Origin: Candidatus Zambryskiibacteriota bacterium
Lineage (GTDB): Bacteria; Patescibacteriota; Minisyncoccia; Phycocordibacterales; WO2-35-19
NCBI GenBank assembly: GCA_016932555.1
Contig: JAFGCQ010000022.1
Span: forward strand, 1 to 48,711
DNA: 48,711 nucleotides
Direction: 5' to 3'
Shown here one piece after another: positions 1 through 8,309 of the stretch. Position 1 is the first letter of the stretch. Every line of letters starts with the position of its first letter. The position numbers and the translations under genes are program-made. The notes under the pieces are model-generated. The model did not search any database. It was not told the origin of the DNA and saw nothing but the letters and a program-made list of their open reading frames with translations.

Positions 1-549
1 GCTGTCATCGCCTCTATAGTTATATCTTCTACCAATCAATCTAGAGCTAGAGGCAGAGATGCTCATAGAATATCCCAAATTCGCGAGGTTCAGAAAGCTT
101 TGGAGATGTATCATTTAGCTCATGGGCAATATCCAGCAAATCATCTTCCTTTACCTATAAATTTTGGCCCAGAAATACCAGAACAATGGTCTGAGACATT
201 AAAAACTCTTAATAATGAAGGTTTAATTTCCGCCACTTTCGTTAATAAAGGTATCGAATCAATAAAAGAAATAGGGTTTAATTGGATAAATAAAGCATAT
301 GCGGTTGCGATGGCTCCATATTATAAATGCTCTATACAAGACCCTCTTTATAAAACAGCAGATGATTATAAGTATAGTTATGGTTATGTAGCTTCTGCAG
401 ATCAAAAAAATTATAAAATTAGAATCTATATTGAAAACAAAGATAGTATTATTTTCCAAAACTCATTGTCTGGGACTTTTCTAGATGGATCAACTACCGG
501 AAACACTGCCTGTGATAAGGATTTCAATTATTATTGCATTGGAAATTAA
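1..549 (+). CDS. Type II secretion/type IV pilus pseudopilin, 5' partial
   Basis: The reading frame is open from base 1 to the TAA at 547-549 (182 codons), so the start lies outside the window. The visible N-terminus (AVIASIVISSTNQSRARGRD) is the end of the hydrophobic helix of a prepilin, followed by RISQIREVQKALEMY and HLAHGQYPAN, the usual GspG/PilA alpha-1 continuation with a conserved tyrosine-proline turn. The rest is a globular domain with two late cysteines (TACDKDFNYYC) that could form the C-terminal disulfide seen in pilins. It would be processed by a prepilin peptidase and assembled into a surface filament. The prepilin cleavage motif is not visible because the 5' end is cut off. 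The other pilus genes are at 27-34 kb, so this is a separate locus. Family confident; role as major or minor pilin unknown. Confidence 0.8.
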   Translation, partial: AVIASIVISSTNQSRARGRDAHRISQIREVQKALEMYHLAHGQYPANHLPLPINFGPEIPEQWSETLKTLNNEGLISATFVNKGIESIKEIGFNWINKAYAVAMAPYYKCSIQDPLYKTADDYKYSYGYVASADQKNYKIRIYIENKDSIIFQNSLSGTFLDGSTTGNTACDKDFNYYCIGN

Positions 550-582
550 TTTGCAGTTAAAAAAGTTACCCGCCTTCTAAAT

Positions 583-990
583 TTAGGCAAGTTTTTTCTC
601 CAAATGAAGGACTCTGGATTCAAGAAGTTTAAACTCGTCACGAGTTATTTGATTATGTCTAATCAAAGCAACTTCGCCTTTTAATATTTCTAGACTTGAT
701 TCCACTTTATTCAATTTTGATTCTATTTTTTCTAACCTTGTATCTGTTTTATCCAATTTTATATCAATACCATCTAATCTCGTGTCAATACCATCTAATC
801 TTATATCAATACCATCTAATCTCGTGTCAATACCATCTACTCTTTGGATAACACAATCTACTTTATCTCCCACCAAACCTAAACCTTCTCCAAATACCTT
901 AAAATCACTCCTTAAATCTTCCAAAACAACCGTGTATTGATCTCTAGTTTTTGTTTGGGAATCTTTAGTTGTCTTTTCATAATGTGGCAT
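583..990 (-). CDS. Heptad-repeat coiled-coil protein
   Basis: A 135-aa protein without membrane segments. Residues 45-100 are consecutive heptads (DGIDTRL, DGIDIRL, DKTDTRL, EKIESKL) with I/V and L at the a and d positions, so a parallel coiled coil is expected. At the DNA level the repeats are near-identical 21-base units. The N-terminus (MPHYEKTTKDSQTKTRDQY) is basic and polar, and the C-terminus (LLESRVLHLEKKLA) continues the coil. Short proteins of this type are common in candidate-phyla genomes and have no established function; a structural or partner-tethering role is only inference. It converges with the upstream pseudopilin and lies next to tRNA-Ile. Confidence 0.7.
   Translation of the reverse strand: MPHYEKTTKDSQTKTRDQYTVVLEDLRSDFKVFGEGLGLVGDKVDCVIQRVDGIDTRLDGIDIRLDGIDTRLDGIDIKLDKTDTRLEKIESKLNKVESSLEILKGEVALIRHNQITRDEFKLLESRVLHLEKKLA
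761..843. repeat. Tandem 21-bp repeat inside the coiled-coil gene
   Basis: Four consecutive 21-base units at 761, 781, 802 and 823 share the core CAATACCATCTAATCT. Alternate units begin TATATC and CGTGTC, so the array also reads as two 42-base units, which suggests stepwise duplication. Each unit encodes one heptad (DGIDxRL). Copy number is expected to vary between strains. Confidence 0.85.
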
Positions 991-1016
991 AAGTAGATTA
1001 TATCATAAATAATTTG

Positions 1017-1089
1017 TGCGCGATGAGGGATTCGAACCCCCGACCGCCCCGGTATAAGCGGGATGCTCTACCAACTGAGCTAATCGCGC
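1017..1089 (-). tRNA. tRNA-Ile(UAU)
   Basis: Read on the minus strand, this folds into a full cloverleaf: acceptor GCGCGAT/ATCGCGC, D stem GCTC/GAGC, anticodon stem TCCCG/CGGGG with loop CTTATAC, and T arm GGGGG-TTCGAAT-CCCTC. The anticodon is UAU, which reads AUA. The discriminator is A (base 1017) and the following bases are CAA, so CCA is not encoded. Most bacteria read AUA with a CAU tRNA modified by TilS; a UAU isoleucine tRNA is the alternative known in a minority of lineages. Confidence 0.93.
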
Positions 1090-1099
1090 ATAGCAAAAA

Positions 1100-1136
1100 T
1101 ATACCACAAAAATAAGCGGTTTAAAACTTAAACCGT
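1100..1136 (-). terminator. Rho-independent terminator of ftsH
   Basis: On the minus strand an inverted repeat (CGGTTTAA/TTAAACCG, loop of three) overlaps the ftsH stop codon and is followed by CTTATTTTTG, an adequate U-tract. It separates ftsH from the co-directional tRNA-Ile gene. Confidence 0.65.
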
Positions 1137-3041
1137 TTCTTCTTTTTTCTTTGGAGAAATACCGTTGGTAATAAGTATTGATTCAAATTCATCGCGTTCT
1201 ATGGACTCAGTTTCTATAAGTCTTTTCGCTATAACATCTAGAATTGTCCGGTGTTCGGTAATAATTTTTTCAGCTTTACTTTGTGCTTCTGTCATTATTT
1301 TGGAAACTTCTTCATCAATAGATGAACCAACTTTTTCAGAATATTCTCTTTCATTCACTCCACGACCAAAAAGTGCCTTGCCCTCACTGCTTTCAAGCGC
1401 CACCGGACCTAGAGTGTCTGACATGCCATATTTGGTTACCATATCCCGAGCAAGCGCCGTTGAAACTTGTAAATCGTTTGATGGACCGGTAGTCAAATCA
1501 CCAAAAACTAACTTTTCGGTCACGTAACCTCCCAAAGACATCGCGATATCATCAAGAAATTCATTTTTGGATTGAAGTTTCCTATCTTCAAATGGCAACT
1601 TGAGAGTGTAACCGGCCGCCTTGCCGCGACTGATAATAGATATTTTATGAACTGGGTCAGCATAAGGCAGAATGCTAGCCACTAAAGCGTGACCGGCCTC
1701 ATGGTAGGCGGCAATCTCTTTCTCTTTTTTGGAAAGAATATGACTTCGACGCTCAGGTCCGAGCATAACTTTTTCGATCGAACGAATAAGATCGAATTGG
1801 GAAATCTTTTTATGGTTTTCTCTGGCTGCCAAGATCGCTCCCTCATTCATAAGCGAGTAAAGATCGGCGCCAGAAAAGCCTGGGGTGCGTTCGGCAATAA
1901 TAGTCAAATTAACATCTTCGGCAAACGGCTTCTCTTTAGCATGAATTTTCAGAATTTCCTCTCTATCACTCCGATCAGGCAAGTCAATAGTCACCCGTCT
2001 ATCAAATCTACCCGGACGAAGCAGAGCTGGATCTAAAACATCGGGTCGATTGGTTGCTGCCATAACCACCACTTTTTCATTCGGTTCAAAACCGTCCATC
2101 TCCACCAAAATTTGATTCAGAGTTTGTTCCCTTTCATCATTACCACCACCAAGTCCCCCGCCACGAACACGACCCACTGCATCAATTTCATCCATAAAAA
2201 TAATTGCCGGAGCGGCTTTTTTAGCAACTTGGAAAAGATCGCGCACCCTAGAAGCACCCACTCCCACAAACATCTCCACAAATTCAGAGCCAGAAATTGA
2301 AAAGAAAGACACCTCAGCTTCTCCAGCCACTGCTCGAGCTAAAAGAGTCTTACCAGTACCGGGAGCACCCATTAAGATTATACCTTTGGGAATGCGAGCA
2401 CCGATCTCAAAAAATTTTTTCGGATTTTTCAGGAAATCTACTATTTCAGAGAGTTCTTCCTTAGCCTCCTTACAGCCAGCCACATCTTTGAAAGTCACTT
2501 TTTGCTTCTGATCATCGGGATTAGTTAGTCGCGCTCTAGATTGACCGAAAGAAAAGGCTTGCATACCTGCTCCTTTTACTTGCTTAGCCATAAACCAAAT
2601 GAAAACTGCTATAAAAAGAATGGGAAACAAAATTGGAGAAAGGTTTATTAACCAATATAAAAATCCTCCTTCTTGATTTATGTTTACTTCAACTTTATTC
2701 AACTGTTCTGGAGTAACACCATAAGCAGCTAGGGTTTCAGCTAAACTAATATTTTCTTCCTTTTTGCTAATTTTAATTAAATCATCGACAAAAGTAGCTT
2801 CTATATCTCCGCTTTTTACTGATATTTTTTTGACTTCACCGTTCATTATCGAACCAGCCAACTCGGAAATACTAATTTTTTCCTTTTCATTATTGTCTAT
2901 TAACAAAGAATAAATAGAAATAACAAAAAACAAAACCAGAATGCTGATCAAAAAATTACCGAAAAATGAACCTCTTGGACTTTGGGGTATGTTTTTAAGA
3001 GGTACTTTCTTTGAATTATTTTTTTTGCTCTGCTTGGACAT
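1128..3041 (-). CDS. ftsH: ATP-dependent zinc metalloprotease FtsH
   Basis: Membrane-anchored AAA+ protease of 637 aa, a normal family length. It degrades misfolded membrane proteins and selected soluble ones, acting as a hexamer on the cytoplasmic face. Visible features: basic N-terminus, membrane helix at about 27-47, a short extracytoplasmic domain, second helix at about 128-151, Walker A GAPGTGKT at 225-232, Walker B IIFMDEID at about 280-287, the second region of homology around 327-345, zinc motif HEAGH at 447-451, and the later zinc ligand in TTGPSNDLQ. The C-terminal tail is coiled. All catalytic residues are present. The promoter region is shared with the divergent smpB gene and contains a 9-bp inverted repeat (3073-3099). 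Confidence 0.98.
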   Translation of the reverse strand: MSKQSKKNNSKKVPLKNIPQSPRGSFFGNFLISILVLFFVISIYSLLIDNNEKEKISISELAGSIMNGEVKKISVKSGDIEATFVDDLIKISKKEENISLAETLAAYGVTPEQLNKVEVNINQEGGFLYWLINLSPILFPILFIAVFIWFMAKQVKGAGMQAFSFGQSRARLTNPDDQKQKVTFKDVAGCKEAKEELSEIVDFLKNPKKFFEIGARIPKGIILMGAPGTGKTLLARAVAGEAEVSFFSISGSEFVEMFVGVGASRVRDLFQVAKKAAPAIIFMDEIDAVGRVRGGGLGGGNDEREQTLNQILVEMDGFEPNEKVVVMAATNRPDVLDPALLRPGRFDRRVTIDLPDRSDREEILKIHAKEKPFAEDVNLTIIAERTPGFSGADLYSLMNEGAILAARENHKKISQFDLIRSIEKVMLGPERRSHILSKKEKEIAAYHEAGHALVASILPYADPVHKISIISRGKAAGYTLKLPFEDRKLQSKNEFLDDIAMSLGGYVTEKLVFGDLTTGPSNDLQVSTALARDMVTKYGMSDTLGPVALESSEGKALFGRGVNEREYSEKVGSSIDEEVSKIMTEAQSKAEKIITEHRTILDVIAKRLIETESIERDEFESILITNGISPKKKEETV

Positions 3042-3072
3042 AGTACGACTTTGCTCACTACTAATAATTTAA

Positions 3073-3099
3073 ACATCATAGCAGAAAAATGCTATGATT
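3073..3099. promoter_or_regulatory. Inverted repeat between ftsH and smpB
   Basis: ATCATAGCA and TGCTATGAT form a 9-bp inverted repeat around six bases in the divergent intergenic region. Each arm contains a TATGAT-like hexamer, one facing each gene, so the element may be a symmetrical double -10 region or an operator. No -35 match is obvious. Confidence 0.4.
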
Positions 3100-3134
3100 T
3101 AAAGACGAGTTCGACAGAGCTCTTTATATAATAA

Positions 3135-3578
3135 ATGCCATTAATCCAAAATAAAAAAGCATATTTCAATTATGAAATCCTTGAAAAACATGAGGCCGGT
3201 ATTGAGCTTCTGGGTTTTGAAGTTAAATCCCTAAAAAAAGGCCAAGGTTCTTTGGAAGGTGCCCATATAACAGTGCGAGGTAAAGAAGTGTTCATAATAG
3301 GCATGCAAATCCCCCCCTACCAAGTAGCCAATACCCCCAATGATTACAACCCTCTGCGCAACCGCCGCCTGCTTCTGACCAAAAAAGAAATAGAAACCCT
3401 GAGCAAAGTCGAAGGGCAAAGAAGATTGACATTAGTGCCAATTTCGGTGTATAATAAGGGCAGAAAATTAAAAGTAGAAGTTGCCGTAGCCCGCGGTAAA
3501 AAAAAGTTTGATAAAAGAGAAACTATTAAAAAACGGGACACGGAAAGAGAAATAAAAAGATCCTTGAAATATGAATAA
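3135..3578 (+). CDS. smpB: SsrA-binding protein SmpB
   Basis: 147 aa, the normal length. SmpB binds the tRNA-like domain of tmRNA and delivers alanyl-tmRNA to stalled ribosomes in trans-translation. The diagnostic segments are present: NKKAYFNYEILEKHEAGIEL, GFEVKSLKKGQGSL, the NPLRNRRLLL segment and the basic C-terminal tail GKKKFDKRETIKKRD, which places itself in the empty mRNA channel. The start is supported by the family N-terminus. TATATAAT lies directly before the ATG and no Shine-Dalgarno is present, so translation is probably leaderless or nearly so. Its partner, the tmRNA gene, begins 119 bases after the stop codon. Confidence 0.97.
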   Translation: MPLIQNKKAYFNYEILEKHEAGIELLGFEVKSLKKGQGSLEGAHITVRGKEVFIIGMQIPPYQVANTPNDYNPLRNRRLLLTKKEIETLSKVEGQRRLTLVPISVYNKGRKLKVEVAVARGKKKFDKRETIKKRDTEREIKRSLKYE

Positions 3579-3599
3579 TTGTTGCTGGTCGTTCGTGCC

Positions 3600-3665
3600 A
3601 AATTTAGCTAGTCCTCCTTCGCTCCTCATTATACTCGGAGCTTCGGCGGGACACTCAAATTTACA
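3600..3665. repeat. Palindromic intergenic repeat before tmRNA
   Basis: An imperfect palindrome (GTCCTCCTTCGCTCC ... GGAGCTTCGGCGGGAC) is flanked by AAATTTAGC and CAAATTTACAG. It belongs to the class of short GC-rich palindromes scattered through this window. It may slow or terminate transcription from smpB before the tmRNA gene. Confidence 0.4.
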
Positions 3666-3696
3666 GCTACTCGTTGCGCTTACAGGTAAATTTGGC

Positions 3697-4101
3697 GGGG
3701 ATGATCGGCTTAGACAATAAGATTAATTTGTAAAATGCAAGAGAGAGATGAAGTGACTCTTAAAACCGCTTCAAAAGATAACTGCAAAAAACAGTATCAC
3801 CAAAGCAGTTCGTTCTCCGTATTTTACGGCTAACGATTTTGCTTTCGCTTACGTTAGGACTTAATTTTAAGTTCGCCTAGGCGACGTCAGATTCTCTCAT
3901 GTCTCATAAGAGAACTCTGGTGTAATAAAACTGAGGCTTTGGAAAATAATCGCTTTGCTATTTTCTGAATTTTAGAAGCTAGAGATTTTAAGGTTTTGTT
4001 TATTTTATACTTAAAATCCTCGAAACTCATGAAATAAACTAACTCTTGTAGAAATTTTCCAAATACCTTGTTGCACGCGAGTTCGATTCTCGCCATCTCC
4101 A
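3697..4101 (+). ncRNA. ssrA: Transfer-messenger RNA (tmRNA)
   Basis: A 405-nt tmRNA. The 5' end GGGGATG pairs with the 3' CATCTCC, giving the G3-U70 wobble needed for alanylation. The T arm CGAG-TTCGATT-CTCG is intact and the discriminator is A. CCA is not encoded. The resume region TAACTGCAAAAAAC resembles other tmRNAs, with GCA as the resume codon at about 3783. Read from there, the tag is 26 aa, beginning AKNSITKAV and ending FAFAYVRT before TAA. The last codons sit in a hairpin (CTAACG/CGTTAG), as in classical helix 5. This tag end lacks the usual hydrophobic Ala-Ala. Gene identity is firm; the tag frame is an inference. smpB is directly upstream. Confidence 0.93.
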
Positions 4102-4191
4102 CTCGACTCGTCGCGAATTTTTCGCTACGCTCAAAATTCCCTCCTCGCTCGTGGTAAACCACCTTCTCTAATTTAACATTTAGAGTCGAGT

Positions 4192-4241
4192 GTCCCGAGC
4201 GTAGTCGAGGGACTTCTTGTCTCGAGTGAAATCGAGAGATT
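4192..4241. repeat. Two short palindromes upstream of the GIY-YIG gene
   Basis: A GC-rich palindrome (GTCCCGAGCG and TCGAGGGAC arms, 4192-4213) is followed by a second (CTCGAGTGAAATCGAG, about 4222-4238). Repeats of this shape are common as dispersed intergenic palindromes in environmental bacteria. They precede the predicted -10 element of the next gene. Confidence 0.45.
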
Positions 4242-4256
4242 TGTTACAATTATTTC

Positions 4257-4538
4257 ATGTATTTCCTTTACATGATCAAAAATTCTTCCAATAAACTTTA
4301 CGTCGGTATTACAGAAAATCCGAACAAGAGACTGACAACACACAATTCCAAAAGAGGTGCCCAGTTCACCAAAAGAACTCCAGATTTTAAAATAGTTTTT
4401 CTTGAAGAACATCTTGATTTACAACAAGCCAGAAAAAGAGAGACTCAAATTAAAAAATGGAGTCGTTCTAAAAAAGAAATGTTAATTGAAAAGTATAAAA
4501 ATAATTTGCCCTTTGGGGCGGCTTTATTTTTTAATTAA
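4257..4538 (+). CDS. GIY-YIG nuclease superfamily protein
   Basis: A 93-aa single-domain protein of the UPF0213/YhbQ-like type. The motif appears as FLYMIKNSSNKLYVGIT (Y, YVG), followed by the conserved region LTTHNSKRGAQFTKR with a catalytic-type basic cluster and the late E of the ARKRETQIKKWSRSKK segment. Such proteins are predicted structure-specific DNA nucleases; cellular role is mostly unknown. TACAAT (4245-4250) preceded by TGT forms an extended -10 box ending six bases before the ATG, so the mRNA is probably leaderless. Confidence 0.85.
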   Translation: MYFLYMIKNSSNKLYVGITENPNKRLTTHNSKRGAQFTKRTPDFKIVFLEEHLDLQQARKRETQIKKWSRSKKEMLIEKYKNNLPFGAALFFN

Positions 4539-4582
4539 ATGATGTAATATCCTATTCAGATATTATTCTGGAGGGAATAATC

Positions 4583-4777
4583 ATGAATACAGAAATTATT
4601 GCGGAAATCAAACACCCCAAAAGCGGCGAAATAGTCAGATTCAGGAGGCTTGAACTTAGAGAAAAGATCAGACCTGGTGATATTCTCATTTCCAGACGTT
4701 TTGGATGTATAATCCCTAAATACATAGGGGAACATCGCGTCTTAACTTATGATGTCATCTGGTTAAGACCTGAATAG
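4583..4777 (+). CDS. Small hypothetical protein (64 aa)
   Basis: Not recognised. It is 64 aa, soluble and rich in charged and beta-forming residues, with a PGDILISRRF segment that looks like a small beta-barrel turn. Unlike most core genes here it has a clear Shine-Dalgarno (GGAGGG, 8 bases before the ATG). It is followed directly by a strong terminator, so it is a single-gene unit. In style it resembles the SD-led small genes of the 36-41 kb island. Confidence 0.65.
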   Translation: MNTEIIAEIKHPKSGEIVRFRRLELREKIRPGDILISRRFGCIIPKYIGEHRVLTYDVIWLRPE

Positions 4778-4786
4778 TTTTTTACA

Positions 4787-4815
4787 AGAAACGCTGGCTC
4801 CTGCCAGCGTTTTTA
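4787..4815 (+). terminator. Rho-independent terminator
   Basis: AACGCTGGC and GCCAGCGTT arms with loop TCCT, then TTTTT. It closes the 64-aa gene unit and faces the end of the minus-strand CapA-like gene. Confidence 0.85.
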
Positions 4816-4833
4816 ATTAAATAAAGGAAATTT

Positions 4834-5790
4834 TTATTTATTTAAGCAGGTACGGCCATCGACGAGGAGAGATACGGGGTGTTCAATGATTTCCACATTA
4901 TCTCCTTTTATTTTTATTTCCAAAGCCAAACCTGTTGAAACTTCTTCATTCCAATATTGATCAAAAATAAAATTACCTAAAGAATAATAAACTATTGCTT
5001 GCGGTGAGCTTGTCGAATCCGTGTCGCCAAATTGCTCATGAGACTGCACTATATGTGGGTGCGAGCCGATGATAAAGTCAGCACCTGCTTCAGCAAAAAT
5101 TTTGGCAGTATTTTTAACTCGCCAAGGTGGATCTATATATTCATCTCCCCAATGAGCGTAAACAAAAACTGTTCTGCCTGCTGCTTTTTCCTCTTTTATT
5201 TTTTCCGCAGTTTTTTCTATATTTTCTCCGCTACCTGCCTGCGCAGACAGGAATTCGTTATAAGAAATAAAGCTCATCTTCATACCACCAATTTTAGTAC
5301 GGTAGATTGAATCTTTATCGAAATAATCCACACCAGCTTCGATCAGATATTTTTTGGTTGATTCAACTCCTTTTTCGCCAAAATTATTGATATGATTATT
5401 GTCCAAACTCACCAGCTTTATATTATTTTTAGCCAAAAGATTCGCCGTATTGGTCGGAAAAGTAAATGTGTAATTATTAGGAGTTTCCGGTACCGAAAAC
5501 ATACTGACCGAAGCATTTTCGGTTATTGGACCTTCTAAATTACCCACCACCAAATCTGCCCCCTGCAAAAAATCACTCAAAACTATCCCCTTTGAATTCT
5601 TGCAAGAAAAAATATAATCCCCACTTTTTTCATAAACCATTTTCCTAATATGCCGATCAAACATCATATCTCCGACAAACAAAATTTTGGCTTCCTTTTC
5701 CCAAAAAATAGAGCCAGCCAATCCAATTAAAGTAACAATCATTATTACTAGCAATGTTTTTTTGCAATTTTTTGCTTTAGTTTTTTTCAT
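4834..5790 (-). CDS. CapA-family (PGA_cap) metallophosphatase-like protein
   Basis: 318 aa with an N-terminal membrane anchor at about residues 9-28 and an extracytoplasmic domain. The fold motifs are clear: ILFVGDMMFDRHI (metal-binding D), DLVVGNLEGPIT, SLDNNHINNFGEKG (DxNH), VYAHWGDEY, IGSHPHIVQ and YSLGNFIFDQ. Proteins of this family are linked to poly-gamma-glutamate capsules, but no capB or capC is nearby, so the substrate is unknown. The coding sequence contains two short palindromic repeats in frame: near 5234-5251 (encoding part of FLSAQAGSG) and near 5000-5025 (encoding DTDSTSSPQ), both between core motifs. It starts two bases after the exchanger gene ends, so the two are co-transcribed. 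Confidence 0.88.
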   Translation of the reverse strand: MKKTKAKNCKKTLLVIMIVTLIGLAGSIFWEKEAKILFVGDMMFDRHIRKMVYEKSGDYIFSCKNSKGIVLSDFLQGADLVVGNLEGPITENASVSMFSVPETPNNYTFTFPTNTANLLAKNNIKLVSLDNNHINNFGEKGVESTKKYLIEAGVDYFDKDSIYRTKIGGMKMSFISYNEFLSAQAGSGENIEKTAEKIKEEKAAGRTVFVYAHWGDEYIDPPWRVKNTAKIFAEAGADFIIGSHPHIVQSHEQFGDTDSTSSPQAIVYYSLGNFIFDQYWNEEVSTGLALEIKIKGDNVEIIEHPVSLLVDGRTCLNK

Positions 5791-5791
5791 T

Positions 5792-6760
5792 CTAGAAAAA
5801 TGAGATTAAAGAAAATACAAATATAACATATAAAATAAATAAGAAAATGCCTTCCTTTTTGCTTATAGTATTATGAGTTTTGGAAAAAATAAGAAAGAAC
5901 AAAGCAGCAGCAATCATAAAGAAACGACTGACGACAAGAAATGATTCGCTTTCGATAACAATAGGATGGATTAAAGAAACTATCCCTAAAACCACAGTTG
6001 CTGGGATAACTATTGAACCTAAAAGATTGCCGAGAATCATAAAAGTTTCTCCTCTTCTAGCTGAAGTAATAGAAAAATAAACTTCAGGTAAAGCATTACC
6101 AAAACCTACAATAAGAAGACCGATGAGACTTATTGGTAATTTAAAACTGAAAGCAAAAAAAGAGGATGAACTTACTATACCCTTAGCAGCTATAAAAACT
6201 AAAATAATCCCCAGCAAAGCCTTAAGAGCATTTTTTACTGACTCTTTTAAAATATTTTTCCAAAGTCCTCGCTCATTTTCTTTATAGACTTTTGAAAATC
6301 TTTCTTTTTTAGAAAAAAGCCACCCTACATAAAAAACAAAAAAACAAATAAGGACCACGCCATCAATTCTAGATAAAACCCCATCAATTAAAAGCACTAC
6401 TGGCAAAATTGCTGTAAAAATAGCGAATATTGATGAATTTTTTATGGTTTGACTTTCGATTTGGATTTCTTTTTGAGGAGAAAAAATAATAGCAGCAGCA
6501 ACAGCTAAAGTTAAAGCAGTAAAATTATTACCAAAAATATCACCCAAAGAAAGCTGGGGTATTTCCGCTAACGCCGAAGTGATACCAACAAAAAGATTAG
6601 GTAAAGAAGCAGCAAAAGCCATAACAAAAAAAGCAACCACAAATTCTTTAAGACCTAAAAATCGAGAAAATCTAACCAAACTGCTAATAACTAACTCACC
6701 AGATAAATATAAAACTCCACAAGAAGCTGAAAATATAGCGACATTTATAAACCATTCCAT
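5792..6760 (-). CDS. Sodium/calcium exchanger family (CaCA) membrane protein
   Basis: 322 aa with about ten hydrophobic segments in two halves, each carrying one alpha repeat: FFVMAFAASLPNLFVGITSA in the first and LIVGFGNALPEVYFSITSAR in the second. The second repeat keeps the GxGNxxPE pattern with the acidic ion ligand; the first has Asn where many exchangers carry Glu (SLPNL), so ion specificity or coupling may differ. Predicted role: cation/proton or sodium antiport in the inner membrane. It lies eight bases after the comM stop and two before the capA-like start, a tight co-directional cluster. Confidence 0.87.
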   Translation of the reverse strand: MEWFINVAIFSASCGVLYLSGELVISSLVRFSRFLGLKEFVVAFFVMAFAASLPNLFVGITSALAEIPQLSLGDIFGNNFTALTLAVAAAIIFSPQKEIQIESQTIKNSSIFAIFTAILPVVLLIDGVLSRIDGVVLICFFVFYVGWLFSKKERFSKVYKENERGLWKNILKESVKNALKALLGIILVFIAAKGIVSSSSFFAFSFKLPISLIGLLIVGFGNALPEVYFSITSARRGETFMILGNLLGSIVIPATVVLGIVSLIHPIVIESESFLVVSRFFMIAAALFFLIFSKTHNTISKKEGIFLFILYVIFVFSLISFF

Positions 6761-6768
6761 ATTATAAA

Positions 6769-8307
6769 TTAATATTTACTAGTTTTCGGTCTATAAGATA
6801 TCGCCTCTAAGATGTGGTTGGGAGAAATTTCGTCGGAGGAATCGAGGTCAGCAATGGTACGGGCTAGTTTTATGATTTTATGATAGGAGCGAGCGGAGAG
6901 GTCCAGCGCCCGAGCAGATTTGTTGAGCAAATCTTTGACTTCATCAGAAATATTTAAAACTGTAGTGATATCTCGAGCACTCATTTCAGAGTTAGTGTTA
7001 ATTTTACGTCCAGTTTTTTTAAAACGCAGGTCCTGGATATTTCGAGCTCTTATTATCCGAGCTCGAGCTGGTAAACTTTCACTCTTTTCTGCTTTTTGAG
7101 TAAGTTTTTCATGATCAACCCGCGAAACTTCAGTCCAAATATCAATACGATCTATTATTGGTCCTGAGATTTTCTTTTTATATCTTTCGATTTGCATCGG
7201 CGAACAGGTACAGGGCTTACCTTTGATGCCAAAATTACCACAGGGACATGGATTCATGGCCGCTATCAAAATAAAGTGGGCCGGAAATTTAACTGTACCC
7301 TTAGCTCGCGAAACTGAAACTACTCTTTCCTCTAAAGGCTCCCTGAGCGCTTCTATGGCTTTGTTTTCAAACTCTGGGAATTCATCTAAAAATAATACTC
7401 CTTTATGCGCTAAGGTTACTTCGCCCGGCTTGGGATTTGAACCGCCACCTATTATCGCTACATGTGAAGCTGTGTGGTGCGGGCTACGGAAAGGTCTTTC
7501 TGTCACTAAATTGCCATCCAAGCTACCAGCCATGGAATGAATTTCAGTCACCTCCAAAACTTCATCGAAAGATAGCGGCGGTAAGATGCCAGAGAGCGCC
7601 TTGGCTAACATAGTTTTACCAGTACCCGGTGGCCCATAAAGTGCAATATTATGTCCGCCCGCTGCCGCTATTTCAAGAGCCCGTTTAGCCGTTTCTTGAC
7701 CTTTGATATCGGCTAGGTCAAGAATTATTTCTCCAAAATCTTTTATCGCTTTTCTTTTTTCTGGTTTTAATTTCTGATTAATATCAGATTCTCGCATGAT
7801 ATGGTTTATAATTTCACTCAAAGCTCTCACACCATAAATCTCTACACCATCTATCAAAGTCGCTTCTTTAGCATTTTCCAGCGGCAAAAATATTTCTTTA
7901 AAGCCTTTGTTTTTGGCTTCTCTGACAAAGGCCAAAACACCTTTTATTGGCCGGAGTCGACCGTCAAGCGAAAGTTCTCCCAAAAATATTTTATCTTCAG
8001 CATCAAAAATAATGTCGCCCGAAGCTTTAAGATATGAGAGAGCAATAGCTACATCTAGACCAGAGCCTTCTTTTCTAACTTCGGCCGGAGCGAGTGATAT
8101 AACAACTTTGTGATTTTTAGATTTTGGCGATTCAAAACCGGAATTTTTTACTGCCGCGCTAATTCTATCTTTTGCTTCATCTACCGCTTTATCCCCCAAC
8201 CCTACAATAGAAAAAGAATTAAGACCTCGTGAAAGGTCTGCTTCTACATCAACAATATAAGGTTTTAACAAAAAAGCTTGGGCACTGTGAACCTTCGCGT
8301 AACTCAT
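6769..8307 (-). CDS. comM: Mg chelatase-like AAA ATPase, ComM/YifB family
   Basis: 512 aa when started at MSYAKVHSAQAF (8307), the usual N-terminus of the family; an open frame extends further upstream but overlaps the dksA-like gene. Features: N-terminal Lon-like domain (SFSIVGLGDKAVDEAKDR, APAEVRKEGSGLDVAIAL), Walker A GPPGTGKT at about 225-232, GVLFLDEFPEF Walker B, a cysteine cluster CPCGNFGIKGKPCTC, and the C-terminal helical domain LSARSYHKIIKLARTIADL. ComM is a hexameric helicase that promotes branch migration during integration of DNA taken up by transformation. The start lies two bases after the dksA-like stop. It fits the competence genes elsewhere in the window. Confidence 0.94.
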   Translation of the reverse strand: MSYAKVHSAQAFLLKPYIVDVEADLSRGLNSFSIVGLGDKAVDEAKDRISAAVKNSGFESPKSKNHKVVISLAPAEVRKEGSGLDVAIALSYLKASGDIIFDAEDKIFLGELSLDGRLRPIKGVLAFVREAKNKGFKEIFLPLENAKEATLIDGVEIYGVRALSEIINHIMRESDINQKLKPEKRKAIKDFGEIILDLADIKGQETAKRALEIAAAGGHNIALYGPPGTGKTMLAKALSGILPPLSFDEVLEVTEIHSMAGSLDGNLVTERPFRSPHHTASHVAIIGGGSNPKPGEVTLAHKGVLFLDEFPEFENKAIEALREPLEERVVSVSRAKGTVKFPAHFILIAAMNPCPCGNFGIKGKPCTCSPMQIERYKKKISGPIIDRIDIWTEVSRVDHEKLTQKAEKSESLPARARIIRARNIQDLRFKKTGRKINTNSEMSARDITTVLNISDEVKDLLNKSARALDLSARSYHKIIKLARTIADLDSSDEISPNHILEAISYRPKTSKY

Positions 8308-8309
8308 AT

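Noticed and set aside
761-843. CRISPR-like array
   Set aside because: The 21-base units are contiguous with no spacers and lie in a coding heptad repeat.
3887-4162. 91-codon minus-strand ORF over the tmRNA
   Set aside because: The tmRNA gene fully explains this sequence.
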